64,000 nt of DNA from Phalacrocorax aristotelis. Lineage: Eukaryota > Chordata > Aves > Suliformes > Phalacrocoracidae. Shown here piece after piece: positions 12,124 through 25,204 of the stretch (positions are counted from its first letter, which is position 1; the number at the start of each line of letters is the position of its first letter). The notes beneath the pieces were generated by a model. That model was given only the letters and a program-made list of their open reading frames with translations. It made no database searches and was not told the DNA's origin. A program made the translations under genes and the position numbers. The DNA lies in NCBI RefSeq assembly GCF_949628215.1, contig NC_134281.1, forward strand, positions 8,442,501-8,506,500, read 5' to 3'.

Positions 12124-14587
12124 CTCCCCAAAAAAAGTTTTGTTGGCTGCTCTGTTTCTTGCAGAAAAGCTACCTGGTTAAAATGTTTCACTTTTTCTTT
12201 TGGAGAGCTCTTTTTCAATGGATGAGGAGAAAAGTCAGTAAAATTAAATTGGTCAATGCTTTTATGAAGATTATTTCTTTCTTTACCCCCTGAAGATATC
12301 TGGGGAAAAACTCTCTTACTTTTCCAAGAGCCAGAAAGTTAATTTTCAAAAATGTGGACATGGTCTGTCTGAGCATTCTCATCTGCCTGTTACCTGGTGG
12401 ATAAAGTGAAAATGCTTGCAAAAAGGAAAGAAATTCATAGAAGACCAAAATGATGAAGACTGAGACTGTGAGGAGACCAGGCTGCAAGGCAGACTGATAT
12501 GGGAAAATGTAGTGTCTGGCAGCAAGATAACAGGACTTGCGGTGTCTGTGGCCAGATTGGTTTTGATGAATGACCAGCTTAGTGGTGTTGTCTCTGACTC
12601 ACTTCTTAGCTATCTAAAGAGGTCCCAGCTAAACAGTGCTTACAGTTTTACACTCAACAGTTTTCTCTCTCCCACTGTGAATTCATGGCCGGAAAGCACT
12701 TGAATTAGCTCTGTCCAGGGTAAAATTTTGGTTTGGAAGACTCGTTTTATATCAAAAACATATTTTTCCTGTTTGAAGGAAAAGAATTTCCAAAAGTCTT
12801 TTGTAACATCAATCTTAAATAAGCAATAGATAATGTGGTGCACTGTCTCCAGCTAGTACTTGTCTTCAAAGGCAGGAGCACTTAAAAAGTAGCGAGGAAT
12901 GGGCCATTCACTCATTTGCACCTTTCTGGAGACGCATACATTAGCAGTCAGTCTGGAAATGTCACGCGGTCATGGATTCTTGCTTTGAGCTTATTTTGCT
13001 TTATTTATTCCTTGCCCAGGCCAGGCTGGCAGCTGCACTGGGACCTGATTACTTAATTCAATGGTTCCCAGACAGGGAGAGCAGCCTTCCTAGTGAGCAG
13101 GTCACTGAGGAGGGACAAGTTCAGGGGTTTTCTGTGACTTCCCAGCAAGGCAGAGAACAGTGAATAAATGGCTTGCTTCCTTTTGGATGCTGGCAGCGAG
13201 AAACCCTTCTTCTTTGCCTGTGACTACTTCCAAATGGGAAAAAAAGAAGCCTTTTCTGCACTACAAAGCGCTGTGAGAGTGATGGTTACTGTGAAAATCC
13301 TCATGTCTGGTGGATCTGTCTAAAAGTTTAATGGTTTGCCTGCATGAGGGCATTCAGGCGACATAATCTGGGGTAATTAAAGTGTGAATTTAAAAGGGTA
13401 TTAGGCTACACTGCCTTGTAGTTACAGTAAGACAGCTTCAGTTCTGACTAAAGGTATCTGCCCAGAGGTCTGATGTAGTCTTAACTCATCCACTGTGAAC
13501 TTGGAGTGATTTTGCTGTGTCCCTGCATAGCTGAGGAGAGGCAAGATGGATAAGCAAAGGAAAGTGCTGAAGATTCCTCTCTCATCAGCTGCATTAACTT
13601 TAGATGCTTCCTCAAGCCAATCCCCACCCACCCTTCTGTCTCAGTCCTGGTGGCCTCTCTCATTTCCCTGCCCCAGAAGGTCCCCCTCATTCTGCTCGCT
13701 CTGTATACATTGTAGTGGTGGAATTGCATGGACATTTTTCATAGTTAAGTTGAAGTCCCTTATGCCCCCATGTGAATTTTGCACATAATTTTTCATATTC
13801 TTGAACTATGTCCACAAGCCTCTGGGTGCCAGTATAAATCTCTGGATTTTTTCTTTTCTTTCTAATTGCACAGAGGGTTTGTTTCTGATTTGCAAGGGTT
13901 AGGAGAAATAAGCTGCAGTCCAGCTGTAAGCCCTGTGCATTTTTATATGACTTTATTCAATAGCACCCCTGAGTAATATTTACAGTGCCTTGCAGTGGGC
14001 TTCCAAAGCTTGACCCCTGCACACACACAAGCAAGACAAAATATCTGCGAAGAACTGTTAACTGCTATATCTAGCTTCAGGCTAATTCCCCAGGCTACTA
14101 GGGACAGAAATGCAGGCAGGACTGCAGAGCTAGAACAGACACCTTGCTTTTATTGGTCATTGTTGTTCTGTTGAAGATGAAGTATTTTTTGGCATATGGG
14201 TGACATCTGACCTTCAGGGATCAGAGATGGTCCTTGTTAACTCCAGAAGGAGCTGATATAGGGGTCTCCTCCTGCTCAGAGTACAGTCAGTGGCCACAGA
14301 GGAGGGCTCTGATTCAGAGCCTGGAATGAATCTGCCTTTTGCACCCTACAATGCTCTGTCAAAGAAAGGTGTGAGGGTTGGGGATTTTTTTGACACTACT
14401 CTCAAGCAGCCATCTATGAATCTGCTCATAAGCAGGACACATTTGATGGTGTCTGTAGAAAATGATGTAACCTCAAGCAAGTTATGAATAGAAGTTTCTA
14501 TTAATTTGCATCCCAGCCCTTCACTAGCTGAAGTCACTGGCAGTGAGTGCAGGCTCTGAATCAGCTTGAGTGACATGAGTGGAGCAG

Positions 14588-14628
14588 GTTTTTTTGTTGT
14601 GTCATTTGTTTTTGTTGTGTTTTTTTTA
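14588..14628 (+). repeat. T/G-rich low-complexity tract
   Basis: T-runs interrupted by single G residues (TTTGTTGTGT motifs). Confidence 0.8.
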
Positions 14629-17600
14629 AGTAAAATCTTATTGTGTGGTCTTTGGGAAAACAGCTACTAATTCAGTTGTATTTGTTAACTTTACTGTTTT
14701 GAGCCTTTCCCAACATCCTCCTGTGTTTTGCCTGAACTTGTTTTAATTAAAATCAAGGGATGCTGTATTTCTCCATGATTCATGGTTAGCAAAAGAAGCG
14801 AGGGTACAGAGTCTGTGCAGACACCACCTCTTGTGCAAGAGAGTGCGTTGTTCAAGTGAAGCACACTAAAAATGCAGCCTCTGCTTGTGGCATTGGCTTA
14901 GCCTTCCCACCACCTACTGAGAGCAACCATGCTGCTGCAGCTGGAACAGTTGGGATGGGGAAACTTCTGCTGCAGAGAGTGAGGGAGATGTTCTGTGCTT
15001 GGAAGAAAGGGTTCTGGGCAGAAATATTCAATTATGGCTTTTGGTGTGGGCTCAGGACTGAGAGTCCCATTCTTGTATTTGTGAAGGGGTTTCTTCTTTT
15101 CAGTGTATCGTGGAGACCTGTTGTCTTTTTCCATGTTGTTCCCTGCATTTTGGTTCTTTGTCCATCTAGAGATGGTGCTGTGCCAAATTTTGAGTGACGA
15201 AAGTTGCACCCTTCAGCCTGCTGTAAAAATTCTAAGTCTCTGTTTATGGAAATTTCCCTCTTTTTATCAAATATGCCCAGCCAGAAGTTTGAGCCTGTGC
15301 TATGGATTTGGTACGCAAGGCCTTGCAAAACTTGCTGCTCCATCCTCACTATCTGTCATGGGCAGTAGCTCTGCTTTCGGTAATGTACATGTCACAGTCT
15401 TTATTTATGCCTTGGTGTTATCTCCGTCCCCTGGTCTTCAAATACGAACATACCTATTCCCTGGGAAAGGCGTGGTAGATATCCTTCCCATCAGCTCGTT
15501 CCACTTAAATGCCTCTGAAATATTTGCAGAACAGAGCATATCTCCTATTTTGTATCATTTTAGACTAGAATTAGATTTTGCCCGTTGATTTCTTATCCAT
15601 GGCTCATTATATTCATTCACTATCATCTCTTTCCTTCTCATCTCTGTTTCGTGGAAAGAAGACTTTCTCGCCATATATTGCTTGGAATATGATTGCTACA
15701 TTACGCCCCAATCCTACACTAGGATCCTTAAGTCAGCCCCTTTTTCTTGGGCTGAGACTACATGAATTCTGAGGATGTTCACGTAGATCGTATCATGCAG
15801 TTGACTTCTGTAGCATGTCAGAGGATATCAGATTTTGGCTGTTGAGTGGCTGATCTGGGAGGTTGTATGGCAGAAGAGGGAAGCTGGTCCCTCAGGCAGG
15901 GGAGATATCCTTTCTTATCTCTGTTTAATGAAGGTGGGTCTGACTTTAAATATCCAGAAGTCTAGTGAGCCATCAGGATGAGGATATGAAATGACTTGTA
16001 GCTGAGCCTTTTCTTCCTCCTGCTTTTTGCTCAACTAGTCCCAGCTTCCACATTGCTTCATTGCCCAAAAGAAAAGCTCTTGTTGCAATACTGGAACACG
16101 CAGTGTGGGTGGCTTGGGGAAGAAATGCCTGTTTGCTCCCAGGTCAGACAGGGATGTGGAGAAGCAGTGGTAGTAAATGTTTGTTTTAAAGCAGAGATCT
16201 TAGGTATGATTTCCCTCCTTGCTATTATCTTCAGTGAGGGTACATAACACAAACCCAATGAAAATGCATCACGCAACCAGGGAACGTCCTGCAACGTGCT
16301 CTCAAGTGTTGAGTCCGATGTTTGAAAACAGTTGGTATTTCACTGTTTCTCTTGGGAATATGGCAACAAGACATTATCCGTTGGAATATCTTGAAAAATT
16401 TGAGTAAAATTGCTCAGAGAAGGCAGTCTCTGCCAAGGTCAAGCCACCCTCTGGCACTGTGGAGCACTGAATCCACTAGCTGGAATGCAATGGCCGAAAG
16501 ATGCTGGGCTGGCCTCCATGTGGCTGGCTGTGCTCCAGTCACCTGCTCCCCTTCATGGAAAAGGGGAATTTTAGGGGTGTGTCATGTACATGGCAGGATC
16601 AGTTCTCGCTATATGGATCCTCTGCACCTGCTGCCCTGGGGAACCGTGTTGTGCAAAGGTGGTGTACAGTCATCTTTGCTTCCTCTGCCTGGGTTTTGTA
16701 CTGTGTGGCTCATCCTGACCTTCACTTCTGCCCCATCTTTACTTCACTAGCTTGTTTTGTTCTTTTTGGCAATTTCCTGAGCACATTTTAATTGATTCTG
16801 CCTTCTCCTCTTCTTCAGCCTCCTGGCTACTGTTCATCTATTCTTCATGTACAAACAAACAAACAGTTGAGAAGTGGTACGTCAGGTCAGAGATCAGCTA
16901 ATGCCTTCATCTTCAAAGGCTTCAGCTATCTGTACAAGGAGCTGCTAGTCATACCCACCTTGATATGTCTTTGGCACAGAGGCAGATATTCTTGTCTACT
17001 GGACAGAATCCTAGGTTTTTCCTGTTGGGTTCAAAGGTAGGGCTGTTACCTCTAGAGCTACTCATCACTTGGAAATTATTTAATGTGAATAATTTTCCCT
17101 CTGTGCAGGATCTTTGTTGCTAGAATGAAATAATCAACTTCATTTTGTTTTTTTCTGTCTTCTGAGAAGAGGGTAGAAGTGATGTCTGGGCCTCATATGC
17201 ACATTTGGTGAGAGGCCATTCTCTGTGCTGTTTCAAAGAGGTAATTACAGTTGTAGCTTATAAATCATTGGGGAAGTATAGGACTGTCACCTCCTAATGC
17301 GGCTTTTTGCAAATCAGTGCTGATTATTTGCTTCCTGATGGTGTAATTGTGTCTGGTCTGAACTTACCATACGAATTGCATACTGCTGTGATTATGTATT
17401 TGCCTCTCTGAGTCTGCCAGATACATACAGTGAAGCATGTGTGAGCTGACCACTAGCAGAGGCTCTACAATTGTGGTTTCTTTCCCCTTAATCCCATTTC
17501 CAAACAGTGGTATCACGAAGACAAAGTTTACCACCTGTACTATCTCAGCAGAACAGAGGACGGTCATTCTGGGGTACGATTTATCCTGGGGAAGGATGTT

Positions 17601-18291
17601 TCAGCCAGTCTGTTTAGCTAGTGTAAGTGGCATTGACATTGTGAGGGGATCCACTAGGTTGTAGCAAAAATATAACGGCTTAAGTGTTGTATTAATAAAC
17701 ATATAACTACTAATGGCACTTTAAGGATTAGACACAGTATGGGTCAAGTTTGAACTTAATAAAAATCTGGGAGCAAGCTGGCAGAGATCAGTTCTTGTTG
17801 TGAAATATCTACAATTGTTAGAGTATCATAAAAGGGGTTGACTTTGCAGTGCTGAATGATGGTTGCTTACACAAATGAGTAATGCCAAGGAAACAGCTGA
17901 ACTGTTTTGCTCACAATATTTCCTCCCCTTACAAACAGAGGAAGCAGTGGCTTTGGGATTAGCAACACTTAACATAGTACAAGAACAATACTATTTATAT
18001 TTTTGGCTGGTCAAAACACTGTAGGGAAAATAATCTATTGCTGGATTTCTCTGTGAAATTGGCAGAAGGAGCAACCTTGATCCAGGCCCCATTAAACTCA
18101 CCAGCTCCAGGGCTGGGGACGTCCTCCCTCTGGTTGATGGGTCTGCACTGAGCTGTTCCCTCCTCTATCCACAGCAGGCTCATGTTCCTGTTGTGTGTTC
18201 CCAGACCATTTGGCTATGAAGTAAGCAGCGCAGAGGTCTCTTCGGCTAAAATTGTTCTAATTTTGACTGACTACTTCAAAAAAGAATGAAA

Positions 18292-18355
18292 AGGAGCCTA
18301 GAGTGTATTGGTTAGGACACTCACCTGGAAGTGGAGATGCTGGGATCTAGGCCTT
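18292..18355 (+). repeat. Ancient tRNA-derived SINE fragment
   Basis: The stretch GAGCCTAGAGTGTATTGGTTAGGACACTCACCTGG... resembles the 5' tRNA-like head of amniote SINEs. TTGGTTAGGACA at about 18,308-18,319 fits a pol III A box (TRGYNNARNNG). GGGATCTAGGCC at about 18,341-18,352 is a decayed B box (GGTTCRANNCC). It does not fold as an intact tRNA, so it is called a SINE relic. The 3' extent after 18,355 is unclear. Confidence 0.5.
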
Positions 18356-18359
18356 GGAG

Positions 18360-21300
18360 ATTACATGGCATTGCTTAAATACAGAATGATACCTAGGTTA
18401 GGCTGTCAGATCCTGCTGTGATGGCAAGGTACTCAAGTTCTTTTGTATGTTTAGCTATCTAAATAGATGTTTGTCTATCTAAATTTGGTATGGTCCTAGT
18501 GAGATTTTTCTAAAGTATCCAGGACACCAGAAACACCAGGTGTATGTCGGAATTTTTTAATAACGAAAAGCTTTTTATAATTTGTGTTCCTAAGCCACCA
18601 ATGAAAGCAGACTTTAGACTCCTGGGCACCTTGCTTGTAAGTCGCTTTAATGTCACTCATCCTGGAATAGGGCAGCAATTCAAAGCAAAATCTCCTAAAT
18701 TTCAAATTAGTATTCTAACTGGGACACTATCTCTGCAGAGGTGTTTTTCATTCAAATGCAGAAAGGGGATGTGGAAGAAAGAAAAATATTTGACAAAGGG
18801 GGAGGGAAGGGGAAGAAAGGAAACCCTTTGTCTAATTTGGAAATAGTTCTTTTTTTATTATTTATTTAAATCTTCCAGATACAGACAATCCATAGAAGTC
18901 ACTAGTAAAATTCACATAAAGATAGTCATTTAGTCCATCTGAAAACATAACACATCATTTGTAAATTGAGAAACTCTGTGGTATTGTTACAAAATTTCCA
19001 TGAATAGCCATGAAATATTCAAACAATGCTGTTTCTTCATATCTGAAATGAATTCTTGTTAACTTTGTTTTGAACTTTATTTAGCCATAAACTTTAAAAG
19101 TAGGTTGTCTGTATGTTTATGTAACTTCAGTGTCTTTCTGCCATGAATTTTCCCATCTTAAGTTTCTCTGGCCATAATGTTTAGAGAAGGGACTATATTT
19201 AAATCCATTAGTTGAATATTTGAGAGACCTGGCATCCAATTTAGCCCCATTACTCTCACAGCTGGTCTGTTCCTCAAAGAGCTATAGTCAGATATGCCCA
19301 GCTTCAGGGACTTTCAGCTCTAGCTTCCCATTGTGTCAATGACAGTGACATCTTTACCATTTTACAGTGGATAGGGATAATACAACTTTTTTCCCACATG
19401 CTTGGTGACTCCCAGTGTTTGCCCATTGCCTGTGTGCCCCATCCAGTCTGGCCACCTGTTGTCACTGCCTGATGTTGGGTATCCAAGCGCCCATTCCAGC
19501 TTCTGGGATTGCTGGAAACTCAAGGTGCTCAGGCGCATTGCTCAAAGCACAAAGCTGCATCATTCTATCTCTGAAGCGGTCCTTGTGTCTGTAGCTTCAC
19601 ACAGGCAAGAGCTGATGGAGACACAGTTGAGCAAGGAGGGTGTTAGCCTCTGCTGTGTGTGATTTTTGCCAGCATTGTGAAATCCGGTCTTGCAAACTGA
19701 GTGCTGTAATTGTGCCTCGTTGTGAAATCAAGCGTGACATGCCCACATTCGTGCTTTGTGTTGTGATGGAAAAGGCACTCACCAATATATTTGAAATTGC
19801 CTGGCTTTGTGTGCAGTTTCCAGAAGCTTTTCTTACCCTTTACACATCTGTATTTTTCTTGCATCTAGACTACGTGGTTCTGTGTAATCCAGGAAGAAAA
19901 CTTTTCCATGGGGAAAGGTAATATGTTCTGTGTTACCTATAATTAAAAAAACAAAGCCAAAAACGCTACAGAAGAGAAAAATTTTGCATGTTTCTAGATG
20001 TTAGGAAGAAGGGTAGGGGAGTATACACCTTAAACAGCATCAGCATTTGTTAGGTGCACAATACAGTATGAATGGAATGTTCAAACAATTCAGATAGTTT
20101 CATTGTGCATTCAATTATCCTGGCTGATGAGAAATTTTTGCAAAATAAAGTGAGCTAGTAATTACCCTCCAAGTATCCATCAGTGCTCCAAGTAGCACTG
20201 AAATAGGCTTTAACGGCTCATATGCACTGTATGCCTCTCAGCACGACAGCATGAGTTTGGCTTTGCTGTTGTTATGGTCTCTCTCAGTGTGTCGGTAAAT
20301 ATTGGAAACTGGAGACAGATAAATCTTTCCTTAAAATAAGTAAAGAAACAGAGCCAGTCAAGAACTTTGTAAGCTGTTATTGTAACTTTTCATATTTGCC
20401 TGTTAGACAAGGGGGAAAAGAAGGTATTTTGGCGTACATTAAGATCATGATCACATTGCAGTCCATCAGTTAGTTCTGATGTATTAAGTAATGCTGTTCT
20501 TCACAAAATCTCACTTTTCTACTCTTGTGTTGCCTCCAATTTTGGCACTTTACCAAGAGGGGGATCCTAGCTTTGGTGCCCCTGTACCCTTCCCTGGCAA
20601 TGACCCAAGTCTTCTACCACTGCCTTCTGGTTTGGGGTGAAGCCTTCGCTTAAGTTGGGCTCCCACAGGGTCAGACATCTGTACATCCTTTCCTACTCCC
20701 CTGATCTGGGGTGATATTCTTTTGGCTAGATTTTAAAATCCACTGAAAAATCTGATGTCCCTATTGATGCCTAAAGGGAAGCTTTTGGGACACTGTGCAT
20801 CTTTCAAAAGTGGTTTATTTGCATATGTGTCTAGAAGGGAACTGAATTCCTCTTGAAAAAGCAAAGCAAAAAAAATCCCACTTAACCTCTGGGGAAAGAT
20901 TTAGCTCCTTGACTTTAAACAGAAGAAAATAAAAAGCTTTAATAGGAATACGTCCTCAACTTCACCAAAATTTGTTTACTGTTAAAACTTATCTCTGAGC
21001 TTGCAATTGCAGAAGCTAGTGTAGTAAGCATGGTAGAGCCATATAGCACGTACTTTAAAGCAATTTACGCTACTGAGAATCTAATAAAGGTAGCTGACAA
21101 GATAATTGCCAAATTATATGAATGCATTACCACTACTCACACACAAATGCTCTTTAATTATTTTTTGGCATCTGAGGAAAGGAAGAGAAATGCTGAGTTA
21201 ATAGACAACATGTAATCCATCTGTGTTTGTTTTGGTGCATCCTGGATTTGGGGAAGATACCGACAAGAGACGTTGCCTGGGGTACAATGACCTTTGTGCA

Positions 21301-22360
21301 CAGAGAAAAAAATTGCCACTTGCTAGACTAATAGCGTAAAACAAGAGAGTTGCTTGTCTTTGGATTATGACCCGGTCACCTAAAGCATGTGGGAAAAATG
21401 TGTTCGGATAAAGGCTACAAAATTGTTAACACTTTTAATTATGTTTAGATTACAGAGCATTATACAACTAGTAGTGTCGATGTTATTGAAAACCTTATCA
21501 GCTGCCATTCAGTGAATGGCCCCGCTAATAAAGTGCTTCGTGGAATTTCTGCATGTATTTGTGCCTGGTGTTTGTCCAGCCACATCTCGGAGGTTTCCTT
21601 CTGAGGCATCCATCTGATCCTAATCCCAGCCAACAATGGCTGTTTTATTCTATTATACTCTATCACACAGTAATTAAATACATTATTTCCTTGCTGCCAT
21701 TACCATTGCCTGTGTATGTATCATGCAGATGAAAATAAGAAAAATATTTCTTGTTTAGATAGTAGTCTGAGGTATTATTCAGCCACTTGTCTGTTATGCT
21801 TTCTTGATTCATTTAGAAAATGACTTCAAATTACAGTGATATGGAACTCTTTAATAGCATCATTGTCTGATTTAATTTTTAAAATTTTTTTTTTAATTAA
21901 GTCAGCACTTTATTCTGTGAAGGGTGACGGTAAAATATTCTTCATTTATAATACCCTGTTCAAAGCTTGCTGCTTCAGGTTGCAGAAAGAAAGGGCTTAA
22001 TGAAAACTGACTTAAATCAGAACAGGAAATACTGGTCGTGCATTTCTTGTGTATAGGACAGATAGATGAATAATCCTTCTTGTGAAAGATGGTTCACTGC
22101 CAGTGCAGAATACCTGGGTTGTGTGACCTTGTACCTCTCCCTGCTTAATGCATTCAGCATTCCCAAAGTACTGTGTGGAACATAATTAATTTGGCAACTT
22201 GAAAACCTGAGTTGGAGGTTTGGTACTGAAGAAGCCACGGGACAGGGGTGGGGGGGAACAGTGGTCGCATTCAGCATTGCCTCTTTAGTGTGTTCTTTAG
22301 GGAACGCAGCGACAGAAGGGGAGAGCAAGGAGGCATGGAGAGGAGCTTGGAGGAGAGGAA
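18360..22360. other. Non-coding AT-rich stretch, no gene recognised
   Basis: No accepted coding frame. A duplicated CTATCTAAAT decamer occurs near 18,453 and 18,475. A lysine/glutamate-containing 61-codon frame at 21,030-21,215 (+) lies in AT-rich repeat-free DNA and has no splice support on inspection. The most distinctive part is the block at 21,400-21,720, listed separately. Confidence 0.6.
21400..21720. promoter_or_regulatory. Candidate conserved non-coding element
   Basis: About 320 bp of repeat-free sequence with balanced composition and AT-rich homeodomain-type cores (TTTTAATTATG, CAGTAATTAAAT), an E-box-like CAGCTG (21,499-21,504, within ATCAGCTGCC), and no coding potential. It has the texture of vertebrate developmental enhancers. 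This is inference from appearance only. Confidence 0.2.
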
Positions 22361-22365
22361 ATTAA

Positions 22366-22435
22366 TCTTGTGACTGTGCCGCGGCCTTGCACAAAGCATG
22401 CTCCTTATCTGTAAAAAAAGGGTGAGATCGTCCAT
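22366..22435 (+). repeat. MIR/L2-type 3' tail relic
   Basis: The order TTGTGACTGTG...CCTTGCACAAAGCA...CTCCTTATCTGTAAAAAAAGGG parallels the shared MIR/L2 tail (GTGACCTTGGGCAAGTCA...CCTCATCTGTAAAATGGG). It is strongly eroded. A profile search would be needed to assign the subfamily. Confidence 0.4.
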
Positions 22436-22439
22436 ACAT

Positions 22440-23725
22440 GGGGCTGGAGATACTGGACACAAACTTGTCTGATATCTTTTGCTACCTGGCACAACCAGGT
22501 TCTTCGGGAGAATAAAATGGGTAATCCTCTCCAATTGCTCCACGGAGCAGGGAAGTGATGACGGGTAGTAGATATAGGCTCACTGAGAGTTGGTTGCAAA
22601 TCCTTTCCTTCCAGAATCAAAAAAGCTTAGACTGTTTCATGGCTCAAATCTATTAGTTCAGGTTTCTGAGTGAAAGCTTCCAAGAAAAACAAAGGCTTGC
22701 CCTGAGTTGTTATTTGAAAGTCCTGATTTTAATTTGGGGGGATGGGAATATACTTGGAAAAAGCTTTGGGTGGTGATTGTTGTTCAACAGCAGTCAGGAG
22801 ACTGCACCTTTTTTTTTCCTTTATTATTTTTTCCCCTCATTTTGAACTGCTTAGTTGTTTTTTCCAGCAGTGCAAGGCAATCACATCTTCAGTCACCAGT
22901 GTCATGTTCTTCAGAGGCATGTAGAATTTGGGATGGGCAAAAAGAATACTAGGATTTCAGGTAGTTGTAATATCTGGAAGAAAATGAAAACGCATTCAGG
23001 GGATTTGTGTTCACCACCCCAGGAGCCAGCACAGCCTTCAAGCTTGCGCACTACCAACTAGTTCTGCTTGGGACAAGTTCCCAGCAGCTGGCTTAGTGGG
23101 GCATGCAGATTCATTGCTTTTGCCTGTGCTACCCGAATGCAGATGTTTCTATCACACAGCCATTGTCTGACTTAGTGTAGGTACAACTGCAGTCGAAGCT
23201 GAACCAGCTGCTTTGGTGGTTCCCATAAAACCTCGGCAGAGTGGTATCTTGTCCTGCCAGTGCTCAGCCTTGTCCCAGCTGGGGTTACCACAACCATCAG
23301 ACTCCGTACAATGTTAACTGTTTTGTCTAAAAATATTTACTTTTGAAGGTATGGGACTTCAAAGCAGGTGGTCTTTTTGTTCTCAGAGTCAGACCTATGG
23401 GGTGGGCCTGCGGTTACAGCTGTGGACAGCACATCTGTTCTCATTAGTTACTCATGCTCAATCAGCTCTCTGAGCAGACCTGCAAGATTTACCCCTGGTT
23501 CAAGCACATGGTGCAACTGCAAGTTAATTGCTTTTCCTGGATAGGAATTTTGAGACCAGCTTCCTAACCCATTTTGCCATTTCCTACTCAAATTTCCCCT
23601 CCCGTCATTGGCATCAATGGGAAATCTGCTTCTGTATGATGGTAAGCATTAGAGCAAAGCCTACAGCTCTCAAAACAGCATACATCTTTTCAGGGAATGG
23701 CAAAGGGATGTTTTTGAGCGCATCA
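22440..23725. other. Non-coding stretch, no gene recognised
   Basis: No accepted coding frame and no recognised repeat. A T-rich patch occurs at about 22,808-22,840. Confidence 0.6.
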
Positions 23726-23729
23726 TATT

Positions 23730-24035
23730 AGAATCACACAGAATCTCAGGCTGGAAGGGACCTCCAGGGATCATCTTGTCCAACCTTTCTGGGAAGAGCA
23801 CAGCCTAGACAAGATGGCCCAGCACCCTGTCCAGCCGACTCTTGAAGGTGTCTAGTGTGGCCAAGACAACCACTTCCCCGGGGAGATTATTCCAGTGGTG
23901 ACTGTCCTCACTGTGAAAAATTTTCCTCTCATGTCCAATTGGAATCTCCCCAAGAGCAACTGGTGTCCATTCCCCCTTGTCCTCTCCATGTGACTCCTTG
24001 TAAAAAGGGAGTCTCCATCTTCTTTGTAGCAGATA
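23730..24035 (-). mobile_element. CR1 LINE 3' fragment
   Basis: Read on the minus strand this is the last ~300 nt of a chicken-repeat-1 non-LTR retrotransposon. It has the GGACAAGATGATCCCTGGAGGTCCCTTCCAG block and a terminal GATTCTGTGTGATTCT tail at about 23,730. It is 5'-truncated, as most CR1 copies are, and keeps no part of the endonuclease or reverse-transcriptase frame. The body (AAGAAGATGGAGACTCCC on the minus strand) marks a different subfamily from the neighbouring plus-strand copy. It is divergent, so an old insertion. Confidence 0.93.
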
Positions 24036-24052
24036 TTAGTATCATCTGCAGT

Positions 24053-24462
24053 GCGGAAGTCTTATGAGGAGAGGTTGAGGGAGCTGGGGTTGTTTAGTCT
24101 GGAGAAGAGGATGCTGAGGGGAGACCTTATCACTCTCTACAACTACCTGAAAGGAGGCTGTAGCGAGGTGGGTGTTGGTCTTTTCTCCCAGGTCACTAGC
24201 GATAGAATGAGAGGAAAGGGCTTCAAACTGCACCAGGGGAGGTTTAGATTAGATATTATGAAAAATTTCTTTACTGAAAGAGTGGTCAGGCACTGGAACA
24301 GGCTGCCCAGAGAGGTGGGGGAGTCACCATCCCTGGAGGTGTTCAAAAGACATGTAGATGCGGTACTTCAGGGCATGGTTTAGGAAACATGATAGTATTG
24401 GTTTGTCAGTTGGACTTGATGATCCTCGAGGTCTTTTCCAACATTAATGATTCTATTCTATG
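24053..24462 (+). mobile_element. CR1 LINE 3' fragment
   Basis: A plus-strand CR1 3' end of about 410 nt. It has the typical GAGGAGAGGTTGAGGGAGCT, GGAGAAGAGGATGCTGAGG, GGCACTGGAACAGGCTGCCC and GGACTTGATGATCC blocks and ends in a GATTCTATTCTATG octamer-like tail. The 110-codon frame through it (24,051-24,383) is part of the 3' untranslated end and should not be called a gene. It lies head-to-head with the minus-strand copy, with only about 18 bp between their truncated 5' ends. Confidence 0.95.
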
Positions 24463-25204
24463 TAAAGTTTTTATGCTCACAAATGCATGGCTGAGGAGTA
24501 TCAGCTGTTTTTCCGAAAGTATTAATCCTTTAGGGTACTCAAATGTGTGCACTGCATGGGCACTACTATATAATGAGTAATATAATATCAGAAGTTTTAC
24601 TAGAACATAAGTACTGAAGTGATCTCGGTCTGCAAGTATTGGCTCAAGGATTGTTTCTAAGGCATTTTGTCTTCTGTGATCATTTTGGATTGCAGGCTCA
24701 TTGAGCTGAGCTGTGCTGTGGTTGATGGGTAACAGTAAAAGCAGGTTATCACCCTTAAACAAAACTCGTTCCTGTCCGTTTTCTTTATTTCTCTGTATTT
24801 TTAGTCAATCAAAAAGTGGAGCTGGTGGGGCTGAGACAAACATGTATGCAGTGTGCAAAGATCTGTGGAGGGGGGGAAATACTCTACAGAAAATCTTCAG
24901 AGTTACTTTAAAGACTTCTTATGTCTTCCCACACATAATTTCTATTTTCAGAAATCCTATGTGTTTTCAATTGTGTTTTGAATAATCCATATATGTCACC
25001 AAATTCTGGTTGAATTTTGCCTTCTCTTTTTTAATGAGAAATAGGATAAGATCAACAGGCCATGTTTTTACCTAGCAATTTTGTGTATCACTAGTTTTAA
25101 ACAACTTTCCAATTTGAGTGAATCATTTCTTGTTAGCTTTTTCTTATCTTATGGGGTGTCTCAAACAGATTTCACCCCTGTGCAGTTAAGAATTTAAACA
25201 CATT

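Larger units (their letters stand above)
8190..18290. other. Long non-coding stretch, no gene recognised
   Basis: About 10 kb with no frame I accept as coding. Open frames up to 161 codons (15,103-15,588 +) are rich in Phe/Leu/Ser/Cys, as expected from T-rich non-coding DNA. Low-complexity tracts, a small CpG cluster and T/G-rich blocks are listed separately. No CR1 or other interspersed repeat was recognised. Confidence 0.6.

Noticed and set aside
15103..15588. 161-codon plus-strand frame
   Set aside because: Phe/Leu/Ser/Cys-rich product typical of T-rich non-coding DNA; no supporting signals.
19355..19385. ACCATTTTACAG...GGGATAATAC resembling an antisense MIR
   Set aside because: Too short and without the GAAACTGAGGC part that would confirm it.
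22105..22135. CTGGGTTGTGTGACCTTGTAC resembling a MIR core
   Set aside because: Only about 20 bp match and the expected following tail is absent.
24051..24383. 110-codon plus-strand frame starting [12 protein letters not shown]
   Set aside because: It lies entirely within the 3' end of a CR1 element and is not a gene.
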